Of a stretch of 25,483 nt of DNA, positions 14,410 to 20,906 are shown piece by piece (the first letter of the stretch is position 1; each line of letters begins with the position of its first letter). The position numbers and the translations under genes are program-made. Origin of the DNA: CAVUPF01 sp963803755 (GTDB taxonomy: Bacteria; Actinomycetota; Thermoleophilia; Solirubrobacterales; 70-9); the NCBI GenBank assembly GCA_963803755.1, contig CAWDNP010000009.1, forward strand, positions 1 through 25,483, read 5' to 3'. The notes beneath the pieces are model-generated. The model ran no database searches. It was given only the letters and a program-made list of their open reading frames with translations, and was not told where the DNA came from.

Positions 14410-16685
14410 TGGCGAAGAGCCTGCTGGAGTCGCCCTGGTCGATCGCGATCGACCCGGCCCGCCGCGACGGGCGCATCGTCGCCGAGGGCGCCGAGGATCA
14501 GCGCAAGGCGCGGCGGGTGGCGCTGCCCGCCTCCCTCGATCCCGGCTTTGCGGCGGCGCTGCGCGCCGCCGGGATCGATCGCCTCTACTCCCACCAGCGC
14601 CAGGCGCTGGAGGCCGCCGCCTCTTCTAACCTCATCATCACCAGCGGCACCGCTTCCGGCAAGAGCCTCGCCTTCAACCTGCCGGTGCTGGACGGCATCG
14701 CTCGCGAGCCCAAACGACGCGCCCTCTACCTCTACCCGACCAAGGCGCTCGCCCAAGACCAGGCGCGAAAGCTCGGCCAGCTGCGCCCGCCCGGCCTGCG
14801 CGAGGCGATCTACGACGGCGATACCCCGCGCGAGGAGCGCCCTGCGATCCGGCGCCGCAACAACCTCGTCCTCACCAACCCCGACATGCTCCACATCGGC
14901 CTGCTGCCCCACCACAAGCGCTGGGGCGATTTCATGGCGAACCTCGGCTGGGTCGTAGTCGATGAGGCCCACACCTACCGCGGGGTGCTCGGCTCCCACG
15001 TCGCCAACGTCTTGCGGCGGCTGCGGCGTGTGGCGCGCGCCTACGGCTCCGAGCCGCGCTTCCTGCTCGCCTCGGCGACGATCGCCAACCCCCTCGAGCT
15101 GGCCGAGCGGCTGGTCGGGACTCCGTTCGAGCTGATCGACGACGACGGGGCGCCGCGGGCGGGGCGGGAGATCGCGATGTGGAACCCTCCGCTGACCGAC
15201 AGGGCGCTCGGCGCTCGGCGCTCGGCGCTTTCGGAGGCGGCGGACCTGCTCGTCGAGCTGGTCTCCCAGGGCGTGCGGACGATCTGCTTCCTGAAGAGCC
15301 GGCGGGGGATCGAGTTGATCCAGCGCTTCGCCCGCGACAATCTCGCGGCGCGGGGTAAGCAAGACCTGGCGGAGCGGATCGCCCCCTACCGCGGCGGCTA
15401 CACCCCGCAGCAGCGGCGCGAGATCGAGGCGCGGCTGAGCTCCGGCGAGCTGCTGGCCGTGGTCGCCACCGATGCGCTTGAGCTGGGTATCGATGTGGGC
15501 GAGCTGGATGCGGCGATCTGCGTCACCTTCCCCGGCACCGTCGCCAGTCTGCGGCAGATGTGGGGTCGGGCCGGGCGGCGGCGGCGCGGGCTTGCCATCT
15601 ACGTCGCCGGCCATGACGCGCTCGACCAGTTCTTCTGCCGCCACCCCGACGAGTTTCTGGAGCGCCCGGTCGAGGCGGCGATCCTCGATCCCTCCAACGA
15701 TCAGATCGCGGCTCGGCACCTCCTCGCGGCCGCCTACGAGCTGCCGCTCACCGACGCCGACGAGGAGATCTTCGGGCCGGGGTGGCGCGAGCGGGCCGAG
15801 CGGTTGGCGGCGGAGGGGGAGCTGCGCCGCGCCGGCACTCGGCTGCTGCCTCGCCGTAGCGAGTTCGTCGCCTCGAAGATCGCCTTGCGCTCGGCTTCAG
15901 CCGACTCGGTCGCGGTGATCGAGCGCGACTCGGGCGAGATGCTCGGCCTGGTCGAGGCCGAGCGCGCCTTCACCACGATCCACCCCGGCGCCGTCTACCT
16001 TCACTTGGGCCGCTCTTATGAGGTCGAGCTGCTCGACGTGGAGGGCCGCCGCGCGATCGTCTCCCGCTTCGACGGCGACTGGTACACGCGTCCTAAGAAG
16101 GAGACCGAGATCTACGTCGAGCGGATGCGCGAGCAGCGCCAGGTGGCGGGGGTCGACCTGCACTTCGGCGAGGTCTCCGTCACCGAGCAGGTGATCGCCT
16201 TTCAGCGGGTCTCGATCTCCGAGCAGGAGCCGATCGACATCGTGGCACTGGAGCTGCCCGAGCAGAGTTTCCTCACCCAAGCCCTTTGGTACGTGCTGCC
16301 GGAACGCCTGAGCGCGGCGCTGGCGCCCGACGCCCTGCTCGGCTCCCTGCATGCCACCGAGCACGGCCAGATAGCCGTCCTGCCGCTGATCGCGATGTGT
16401 GACCGCTGGGACATCGGTGGCCTCTCTACCAACGTCCACTTCCAGACCGGCCGCGCGACGATCTTCGTCTACGACGGCCACCCCGGTGGAGTAGGCATAA
16501 CCCGGCGCGGCTATGAGTGCTTCGAGCGCCTGCTCGACGATGCCGAGCGGCTGATCGCCGAGTGCCCTTGTGAGTCGGGCTGCCCCTCCTGCGTGCAGAG
16601 CCCAAAGTGCGGCAACCTCAACGAACCGCTCCACAAGGCCGGCGCCCTTGAGCTTATGCGGCTGATGCAAGGCTCCAGCCCGTGA
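14409..16685 (+). CDS. DEAD/DEAH-box helicase with C-terminal Cys cluster (MrfA/YprA-like, DUF1998)
   Basis: A 758-aa superfamily 2 ATP-dependent DNA helicase. Seen in order: Q-like motif SHQRQALEAA, Walker A TSGTASGKS (78-86), YLYPTKALAQDQ (motif Ia), NPDMLHIGLLP, DEAH (185-188), LLASATI (motif III), the second RecA domain with ICFLKSRRG, VVATDALELGIDVGELD and MWGRAGRRRRG (motif VI), then a DUF1998 region with C719, C721, C725, C728 and C734 (CPCESGCPSCVQSPKC). This is the MrfA family; the Bacillus member repairs mitomycin-C lesions, with the cysteines binding metal. GTG 14409 overlaps the folP stop by one base; the longer upstream start has shadow-like Arg/His-rich sequence. Likely co-transcribed with folP and the next gene. 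Confidence 0.92.
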   Translation: MAKSLLESPWSIAIDPARRDGRIVAEGAEDQRKARRVALPASLDPGFAAALRAAGIDRLYSHQRQALEAAASSNLIITSGTASGKSLAFNLPVLDGIAREPKRRALYLYPTKALAQDQARKLGQLRPPGLREAIYDGDTPREERPAIRRRNNLVLTNPDMLHIGLLPHHKRWGDFMANLGWVVVDEAHTYRGVLGSHVANVLRRLRRVARAYGSEPRFLLASATIANPLELAERLVGTPFELIDDDGAPRAGREIAMWNPPLTDRALGARRSALSEAADLLVELVSQGVRTICFLKSRRGIELIQRFARDNLAARGKQDLAERIAPYRGGYTPQQRREIEARLSSGELLAVVATDALELGIDVGELDAAICVTFPGTVASLRQMWGRAGRRRRGLAIYVAGHDALDQFFCRHPDEFLERPVEAAILDPSNDQIAARHLLAAAYELPLTDADEEIFGPGWRERAERLAAEGELRRAGTRLLPRRSEFVASKIALRSASADSVAVIERDSGEMLGLVEAERAFTTIHPGAVYLHLGRSYEVELLDVEGRRAIVSRFDGDWYTRPKKETEIYVERMREQRQVAGVDLHFGEVSVTEQVIAFQRVSISEQEPIDIVALELPEQSFLTQALWYVLPERLSAALAPDALLGSLHATEHGQIAVLPLIAMCDRWDIGGLSTNVHFQTGRATIFVYDGHPGGVGITRRGYECFERLLDDAERLIAECPCESGCPSCVQSPKCGNLNEPLHKAGALELMRLMQGSSP

Positions 16686-17158
16686 GACAGGTCTCGGTGA
16701 TCGGGACCGGCGACTGCCCGCAGGACTCCGAGGTCGCGCTGCTCGCCGAGGAGGTGGGAAGGCGGCTGGCGGAGGCCGGCGTCGCGGTCATCTGCGGCGG
16801 CCTCGGCGGCGTGATGGAGGCGGCGGCGCGCGGGGCGGCCGAGGCCGGCGGCACCGTAATCGGCATCGTCCCCGGCGCCTCCGTCACAGACGCCAACCCG
16901 CACTGCACCCACGTCGTCGCCACCGCGATCGGCTACGCGCGCAACCTCGCCGTCGTCGCCAGCGGCGACGCGGTGATCGCAGTCGGCGGCGAGTGGGGCA
17001 CCCTCTCAGAGATCGGCCACGCTCGCACCTTCGAGAAGACCGTGATCGCCCTGCGCAGCTGGGACCTCACCGGCCAGGGCAAGATGCAGGGCTCCCCCGG
17101 CGTCGTATTGGCCGAGTCGGCGGCGGAGGCTGTGGCCGCCGCACTCGACGCGATCTGA
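16682..17158 (+). CDS. SLOG-fold protein of the TIGR00725 / LOG-like family
   Basis: A 158-aa nucleotide-binding Rossmann-like (SLOG) protein. Seen: VSVIGTGDC at the N-terminus, VICGGLGGVMEAAARGA, TVIGIVPG, GYARNLAVVASGDAVIAVGG and EWGTLSEI, which parallels the PGGxGTxxE catalytic motif of LOG phosphoribohydrolases. LOG enzymes release bases from nucleoside 5'-monophosphates; for TIGR00725 proteins the ligand is not established, so I leave the activity open. GTG 16682 overlaps the helicase stop in GTGA (4 nt), indicating translational coupling. The 115 nt after it (17159-17273) hold no gene I can support, only a GC-palindrome near 17227-17236. Confidence 0.85.
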   Translation: MRQVSVIGTGDCPQDSEVALLAEEVGRRLAEAGVAVICGGLGGVMEAAARGAAEAGGTVIGIVPGASVTDANPHCTHVVATAIGYARNLAVVASGDAVIAVGGEWGTLSEIGHARTFEKTVIALRSWDLTGQGKMQGSPGVVLAESAAEAVAAALDAI

Positions 17159-17273
17159 GTTGATCGCGGTTCCTTTGAGGCGGACGACGTAGCCAGCGGA
17201 CCCACGCCTGGTTCATCCGGTAAAAGGGCGGCCGCCGCCTAACATGGCCACCGTGTAAGGCGAGCGGTCTGAC

Positions 17274-18613
17274 TCACGGCCAGAGCTGGCGCAGGGCAAG
17301 GATCGCGAAAGCGTGCGACCAGGCCAGCGGGGTGGTGGAGCGAGGAAGACCGGTGCGCGCGCCGACTCGCTCGGGGAGCATCCCGGTGGGCGTCGAGTCG
17401 CGGCGCAGGTCGCCCATCAGACGCAGGGCCTGGCGCCGCTCGCCGAGCGCGGCAAGGCTCCAGGCGGTCCAGGCCGTGGGCGCGGTCCACGGTTCGCCGT
17501 CGGGCCAATCTTCGGACGGGACGATCCCAAAGCGGCTCTGATGCGCCAGCAGCCGCCGCAGCGAGCGGCGGACCAGTGGGAAAAGTGCCGGCCGGGGGAA
17601 CGGCCGCACCGCCCAGGCCGCGGCCGAGTCCAACCCCGATCTCGGTTCGCCCGCCCGCCGCTCCAAGCCGCGCCGGGTCGCGAAAAGGGCGCGGATGCGA
17701 GTGGCGCTGAGGCCGGAGGCGACCGCGTTGGCGAGGTAGTCCCCCCTTCTCCCTCCTGGTAGTCGGGGCGGTCCCTCCACGCGTAGGGGCGGTGGGGCGG
17801 CGGCAGGCCGACGGCGTGGGCGGCGGCTGCGACCCAGCCGGCCGCGTCGCCCTCCGCTGGCCGGCCGGCAACCGGCTGTCCAGTCCCGCGGAACCGGGCG
17901 GCCGACCCCAAGCTCAGCCCGAGCAGGAAGCGGACCACCCGCCGTGCTTCACCGCGATAGCCCGCCGAGGAGAGGGCGATCGCCACGGCGCTCGCATCGC
18001 GTGGCCAAACGTAGGCCCACCCTTCCCGGGCCCCGGCGGCGACCGCCCCGGTGCGCCGGTCGGTCAGCGCCCGCAGCACAAGCAGCGAGCGCACGTACAT
18101 CCGCTGCGCCCACCCCGGCGCCCCAGCACCCAGCGCCCGCGCCCGCGACACCCAGCGGCGCTCGGCCCGGCCCGCCGCTGGCCCGCCGATCGAGCGAACG
18201 ACGGTGGCGCGGACATCGCCGAAGCGCGCCTCGGTCCGCAGCACGTTCGTCCCGGCGACATAGCGCTGACTGACCGAGTCGGCGCGCCAGAGGGGGAGCC
18301 GCCGCCCCTCCACCGCGACCCGTGGCACGATCGCGCTGGCCGGCGACACGTTGCCCGCGGCCTGCCGCGCGGCCGGGACGTTCAGCAGCGCCCGCCCAGC
18401 CGGTCCACCCGCCTGCACGTTAACCACGTCCCCGTAAGAGTCGACCGCCGCCGTCCGTCCCCCGTCCCCCACCACCGCCGTGCCGAGGAACGGCGCCGCC
18501 AGTCCCGGCAGGGCCGGCGGCGTTCGCGGATCGGCCCGCGACCCTCCGGAGACAGCAAGCCCTCCCGCCACCACCACGGCGGCGATTGCAAGCGCTGCAC
18601 CGGCTCGGCCCAT
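17274..18613 (-). CDS. Exported GH15-like (glucoamylase/trehalase-type) glycoside hydrolase, frameshifted
   Basis: N-terminal signal or anchor sequence (MGRAGAALAIAAVVVAGGLA), a beta-rich N-domain, then an (alpha/alpha)6 barrel with YVRSLLVLRALTDRRTGAVA and GWAYVWPRDAS, a strong GH15 signature, and later PSEDWPDGEPWTAPTAWTAW and TPLAWSHAFAILAL near the C-terminus. The frame breaks in the six-C run 17741-17746 (G run on the coding strand). One added base gives DYQEGEGGDYLANA and 446 aa. GH15 enzymes hydrolyse alpha-glucosides. The Glu I would expect after WSHA is Phe here, and the protein is short for GH15, so activity is doubtful. ATG 18613 is preferred over TTG 18619. Divergent from tRNA-Phe. 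Confidence 0.72.
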
Positions 18614-18689
18614 GCCCAATGCAGTCAGCCCTTCCCGCCTGCGGTCGATAGCCTTCGCCCTGTTCGGCTCCGGCCGAGCGTTCTGCCGA

Positions 18690-18762
18690 GGCGAGGTAGC
18701 TCAGTTGGTAGAGCACACGACTGAAAATCGTGGTGTCGCCGGTTCGATTCCGGCCCTCGCCA
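18690..18762 (+). tRNA. tRNA-Phe (anticodon GAA)
   Basis: Full cloverleaf of 73 nt: acceptor GGCGAGG/CCTCGCC (18690-18696 with 18755-18761), D-arm GCTC...GAGC, anticodon stem CACGA/TCGTG around CTGAAAA with anticodon GAA at 18723-18725, T-arm GCCGG-TTCGATT-CCGGC, discriminator A at 18762. CCA is not encoded. The gene sits at the edge of an accessory segment with an integrase remnant behind it, so its 3' end is a likely attachment site. Confidence 0.97.
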
Positions 18763-18780
18763 TAAGCCGGAAGGTAGATA

Positions 18781-18804
18781 GCAAGCGGGTTTCGGCCCGC
18801 TTGC
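18781..18804 (+). terminator. Strong hairpin 18 nt after tRNA-Phe
   Basis: GCAAGCGGG (18781-18789) pairs perfectly with CCCGCTTGC (18796-18804) around the loop TTTCGG. It is well placed to end tRNA transcription, though only CT-rich sequence rather than a T-run follows. Confidence 0.55.
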
Positions 18805-18847
18805 CTCGATCGCCGCTTTGACCTGATTCGGAGCCTTTTTGGCGCGC

Positions 18848-18869
18848 GAGCCACTTCGGAGCCACTTCG
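18848..18869. repeat. 11-bp tandem repeat behind the tRNA
   Basis: GAGCCACTTCG occurs twice without a gap (18848-18858 and 18859-18869). A third partial copy of its edges (TTCGGAGC) lies near 18828. It sits between the tRNA and the integrase remnant; possibly a recombination arm site, but that is speculation. Confidence 0.6.
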
Positions 18870-19056
18870 GGCGTCCTCGGAGCTTTCCGCATCGCCGGTG
18901 GCGTCTAGCGGGAGACCCTTGACCTGCTCGCGGGAGCGGCGAACGAGCCGGTCGAAGCTCTTGCCGTGGGCGCGTTTGACCCGTTGCTCCAGCTGTGCGT
19001 AGACATCCATCCTCTGCCAGGAGTTCTACGTCGGTGACGGCGGCGATCTCAGCTTC

Positions 19057-19323
19057 CTATATAGCCGCGCCGGCAGCGCGCTGGGCGTGCGCGTAGAGCG
19101 TCTCCGGCGCGATGTCGGCTTCGTTGGGCCAGGCGATCGTGCGGAGTTCAGGGTCGGCGCGCAGCTGGCGGAAGTACTCGGGGTCGCGCAGCGGCTCAAA
19201 GACGCCGCCGAGATAAGCGAGATAGCCGAGGTCCACCTCTGCCTCGGCCCCGTCCTCGAAGCGGACGTAGACGGTGTAGTCGTCTCCGGGAGTCGCCTCG
19301 ATTAGGAGCGGCGTGCTTCTCAT
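19057..19323 (-). CDS. DUF2442-like small protein
   Basis: An 88-aa protein from ATG 19323 with the DUF2442 pattern: an N-terminal beta segment (YTVYVRFEDGAEAEVDLGYL), then FEPLRDPEYFRQLRADPELRTIAWPNEADIAPETLY. The closing WPNEADIAPETLY box is diagnostic. DUF2442 proteins often sit beside DUF4160 proteins and have been proposed as toxin-antitoxin parts, but their function is not established. TACCAT ends 7 nt before the ATG with no Shine-Dalgarno, suggesting a leaderless start. Longer in-frame starts up to 19557 give non-protein-like sequence and are rejected. No recognisable DUF4160 partner is present. Confidence 0.82.
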   Translation of the reverse strand: MRSTPLLIEATPGDDYTVYVRFEDGAEAEVDLGYLAYLGGVFEPLRDPEYFRQLRADPELRTIAWPNEADIAPETLYAHAQRAAGAAI

Positions 19324-19330
19324 TCCACGG

Positions 19331-19336
19331 ATGGTA
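19331..19336 (-). promoter_or_regulatory. Candidate -10 (TACCAT) for the leaderless DUF2442 gene
   Basis: Minus-strand TACCAT ends exactly 7 nt before ATG 19323, the same spacing as at mazE, folP and the HTH gene in this window. Confidence 0.4.
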
Positions 19337-19486
19337 GAGACCGCAATGCAGGGAGATCCATTGCGCCGGCACCGCGTAGCTGACCGTACCCCCGACCCCC
19401 ATGCCGAGCGCGTCGGCGACCTCTTGTAGGTGCTCCACCCCCAGCCGGAGCAAGAGAGGCCTTCCAGAACGGGAATCCGCAGCCAT
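19337..19486 (-). other. Unassigned stretch with a possible broken minus-strand gene
   Basis: ATG 19486 opens MAADSRSGRP then LGVEHLQEVADALGMGVGG and continues without a stop into the DUF2442 gene in another frame. Part of it looks protein-like, but I recognise no family. It could be a truncated partner of the DUF2442 gene or chance. Confidence 0.2.
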
Positions 19487-19514
19487 GGAAATAGCCTCTT
19501 CATGTCGCCAAGCA

Positions 19515-19527
19515 GTAGCGCTACAAT
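19515..19527 (+). promoter_or_regulatory. Palindromic operator overlapping the mazE -10
   Basis: GTAGCGCTAC (19515-19524) is a perfect 10-bp palindrome. Its last bases are the start of TACAAT (19522-19527), a five-of-six match to TATAAT, which ends 7 nt before ATG 19535. A regulator bound here would block RNA polymerase, as expected for an autoregulated toxin-antitoxin operon. The weak TTCATG at 19499 could be the -35. Confidence 0.5.
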
Positions 19528-19534
19528 GCTTTGC

Positions 19535-19771
19535 ATGGCTACCGAGACCGCCACCATCCGGGTGACCCGTGAGACCCGTGATCTTCTCGCCCAGCAGGCA
19601 GGCGAGCGCGGCGTCTCCCTGTCGGCGATGTTGACCGATCTTGCTCATGATGTCGCCCGCGAGGGGATCTTCCGCGCAGAGCGGGATGCCACTCGGGCGG
19701 ACGCCGGCGTCGCCGCTGTGAAGGCCGAGGAGCGCGATTGGGAGACAACCCTCGGCGATGGCGTCGACTGA
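19535..19771 (+). CDS. Antitoxin of a MazEF-type module (ribbon-helix-helix-like)
   Basis: A 78-aa protein. The N-terminus TATIRVTRETRDLLAQQ followed by GVSLSAMLTDLAHD has the beta-strand/two-helix look of a ribbon-helix-helix DNA-binding antitoxin. The acidic C-terminal tail (AEERDWETTLGDGVD) is the kind that wraps the toxin. It overlaps the toxin gene by 14 nt, so the two are translated together. ATG 19535 follows TACAAT by 7 nt with no ribosome site, suggesting a leaderless message. Expected role: bind and neutralise the toxin and repress the operon at the adjacent palindrome. It is named by context and fold pattern. Confidence 0.8.
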   Translation: MATETATIRVTRETRDLLAQQAGERGVSLSAMLTDLAHDVAREGIFRAERDATRADAGVAAVKAEERDWETTLGDGVD

Positions 19772-20114
19772 ACCACGGCGCGGTGAGATCTGGCTGACCT
19801 CGCTCGGTGCCGCGCGGAAAGGGGAGCCCGGAAAGAACCGTCCCGCGCTCGTGGTGTCGGTCGATGAGATCTCCACGGGCTTGGAAGACGAGCTGATCGT
19901 CGTCGTCCCGCTGTCCAGCTCACGTGCAGCCTCACCGCTCCGACCGGAAGTTTCTCCCGACGAAGGCATTGAGCGCACCAGCGTCGCGGTCTGCCGCGGT
20001 GTCAGGGCTGTGGCTCGCAAGCGTCTACTTCGCCGGTTCGGCGAGGCGAAGGCTGACACCCTTCGTGAGGTCGAGCAGGCCCTCGGGATGATTCTCGGAA
20101 TTGACTCAGCGTAG
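19758..20114 (+). CDS. MazF/PemK-family endoribonuclease toxin
   Basis: A 118-aa protein of the MazF/PemK/CcdB fold. Seen: PRRGEIWLTSL at the N-terminus, KNRPALVVSVDEIS with the conserved Arg-Pro, ELIVVVPLSSS, and EGIERTSVAVCRGVRAVARKRLLRRFG with the conserved Ser/Cys-Arg region, ending in a helix (LREVEQALGMILGI). Family members cut mRNA or other RNA at short sequences, halting growth when the antitoxin is lost. It overlaps the antitoxin frame by 14 nt and converges on the DUF2293 gene with 6 nt between stops. The cleavage site cannot be predicted. Confidence 0.92.
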   Translation: MASTEPRRGEIWLTSLGAARKGEPGKNRPALVVSVDEISTGLEDELIVVVPLSSSRAASPLRPEVSPDEGIERTSVAVCRGVRAVARKRLLRRFGEAKADTLREVEQALGMILGIDSA

Positions 20115-20120
20115 GCCGAG

Positions 20121-20819
20121 TCAACTTTCCGCAGTCGTCTGTTCCTTCCAACCGGCCATGACCTGCTCGACTTGGGGCCGCACGTAAGCTCGCGCCTTGA
20201 GCCTGTCCATGCCCGTCATCAGCAGTTCGTCATACGGCGTATCTACGTGCCGCACCGCCGCGGCTACGGCGAGGGTCAGCGCCTCGGGGTTGAGGCCGCG
20301 ACCAGCCGCCGTGCGTCCCACTCGGCCGCTTCCCCGCGTGAAGGCGTGGCGCGAGATCTCTTCGGCGCGATCCCAGGGGCAGCTCGGGTAGAGCCGCAGA
20401 ATCTCCTTTGTTGCCTTCGCTCGGAGTTCTCCATCCTCCTCCGCTCGGCGCGCTTGTTCGCGAACCTTGCGCCGCGCTCGCGACTCCTCGTCTGCCAGGC
20501 ATTCGCGCTCGGCCCGGACGAGCGCATCCTCCTCCACCAGGATTCCCTGCCGCTCGTATCGTCGCCGCGCTCGGCTGAAGCGCACGACCACCGCCGAGAG
20601 GCCACTGGCCTTCTTCGCGCGGCGGGTGAGCGCCGCGTCGCCGGCGGGGAGGTAGACCAGGTGGTCCATGTCGGCGCAGCCCAGGCAGAGTGGCCCCTCG
20701 TCCTCCATCGTCAAGAAGTCGCCCGTGCCGGAGCATTCGGCGCAGGCCCAGCTCTTCAGCGGCGAGACCACCACCAAGTCCTGCGCCTTGCCTCCTTGCT
20801 TCGCTGGTTCCGCGGCCAT
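20121..20819 (-). CDS. DUF2293-domain protein with N-terminal zinc ribbon
   Basis: A 232-aa protein. The N-terminal part has C26xxC29 and C45xxC48 (WACAECSGTG, PLCLGCADMDHL), a likely zinc ribbon. The middle (KASGLSAVVVRFSRARRRYERQG, then a long charged Arg/Glu helix) and the C-terminal DUF2293 region (YPSCPWDRAEEISRHAFTRGSGRVGRT, VAAAVRHVDTPYDELL) match the family as I know it. The function of DUF2293 is unknown; the basic residues and ribbon suggest nucleic-acid binding, which is inference. It is divergent from the SWIM gene across an 87-nt gap, so shared control is possible. The start is ATG 20819. Confidence 0.82.
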   Translation of the reverse strand: MAAEPAKQGGKAQDLVVVSPLKSWACAECSGTGDFLTMEDEGPLCLGCADMDHLVYLPAGDAALTRRAKKASGLSAVVVRFSRARRRYERQGILVEEDALVRAERECLADEESRARRKVREQARRAEEDGELRAKATKEILRLYPSCPWDRAEEISRHAFTRGSGRVGRTAAGRGLNPEALTLAVAAAVRHVDTPYDELLMTGMDRLKARAYVRPQVEQVMAGWKEQTTAES

Positions 20820-20906
20820 GGCATGCCCTGTGTAGCTGATTTGTGCAGTCAGCGCGCAACCGAAAGGTCATTAAGGTCGCCGCGGCGTCGGGCAAAATCG
20901 GCGGCC

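Larger units (their letters stand above)
18763..19025 (-). pseudogene. C-terminal remnant of a tyrosine recombinase (phage-type integrase)
   Basis: The minus-strand frame from 19025 reads NSWQRMDVYAQLEQR, then VKRAHGKSFDRLVRRSREQ. This resembles the end of actinobacterial tyrosine recombinases, with VYAQL carrying the catalytic tyrosine. An in-frame stop at 19026-19028 lies directly upstream and the Arg/His catalytic body is absent, so only the tail survives. The frame then stays open through low-complexity sequence and into the antisense of tRNA-Phe. An integrase tail directed at a tRNA 3' end is the usual layout of an integrated element. The exact 3' end is unclear. Similarity is judged from memory of the family, so confidence is moderate. 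Confidence 0.5.

Noticed and set aside
17227..17236. GGCGGCCGCC palindrome as a regulatory site
   Set aside because: GC-only palindromes are expected by chance at this base composition, and no promoter features surround it.
2371..17746. Programmed ribosomal frameshifting to explain the broken genes
   Set aside because: Breaks occur in unrelated genes, in both directions, without slippery heptamers or conserved downstream structures.
18420..19010. A single 196-aa minus-strand protein crossing tRNA-Phe
   Set aside because: Only the first 30 or so residues look like an integrase tail. The middle is the antisense of the tRNA, a known source of false proteins, and the rest overlaps the GH15 gene.
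20172..20906. N-terminal extension of the SWIM protein
   Set aside because: It is entirely antisense to the recognisable DUF2293 gene. The SWIM domain fold begins at GTG 20907.
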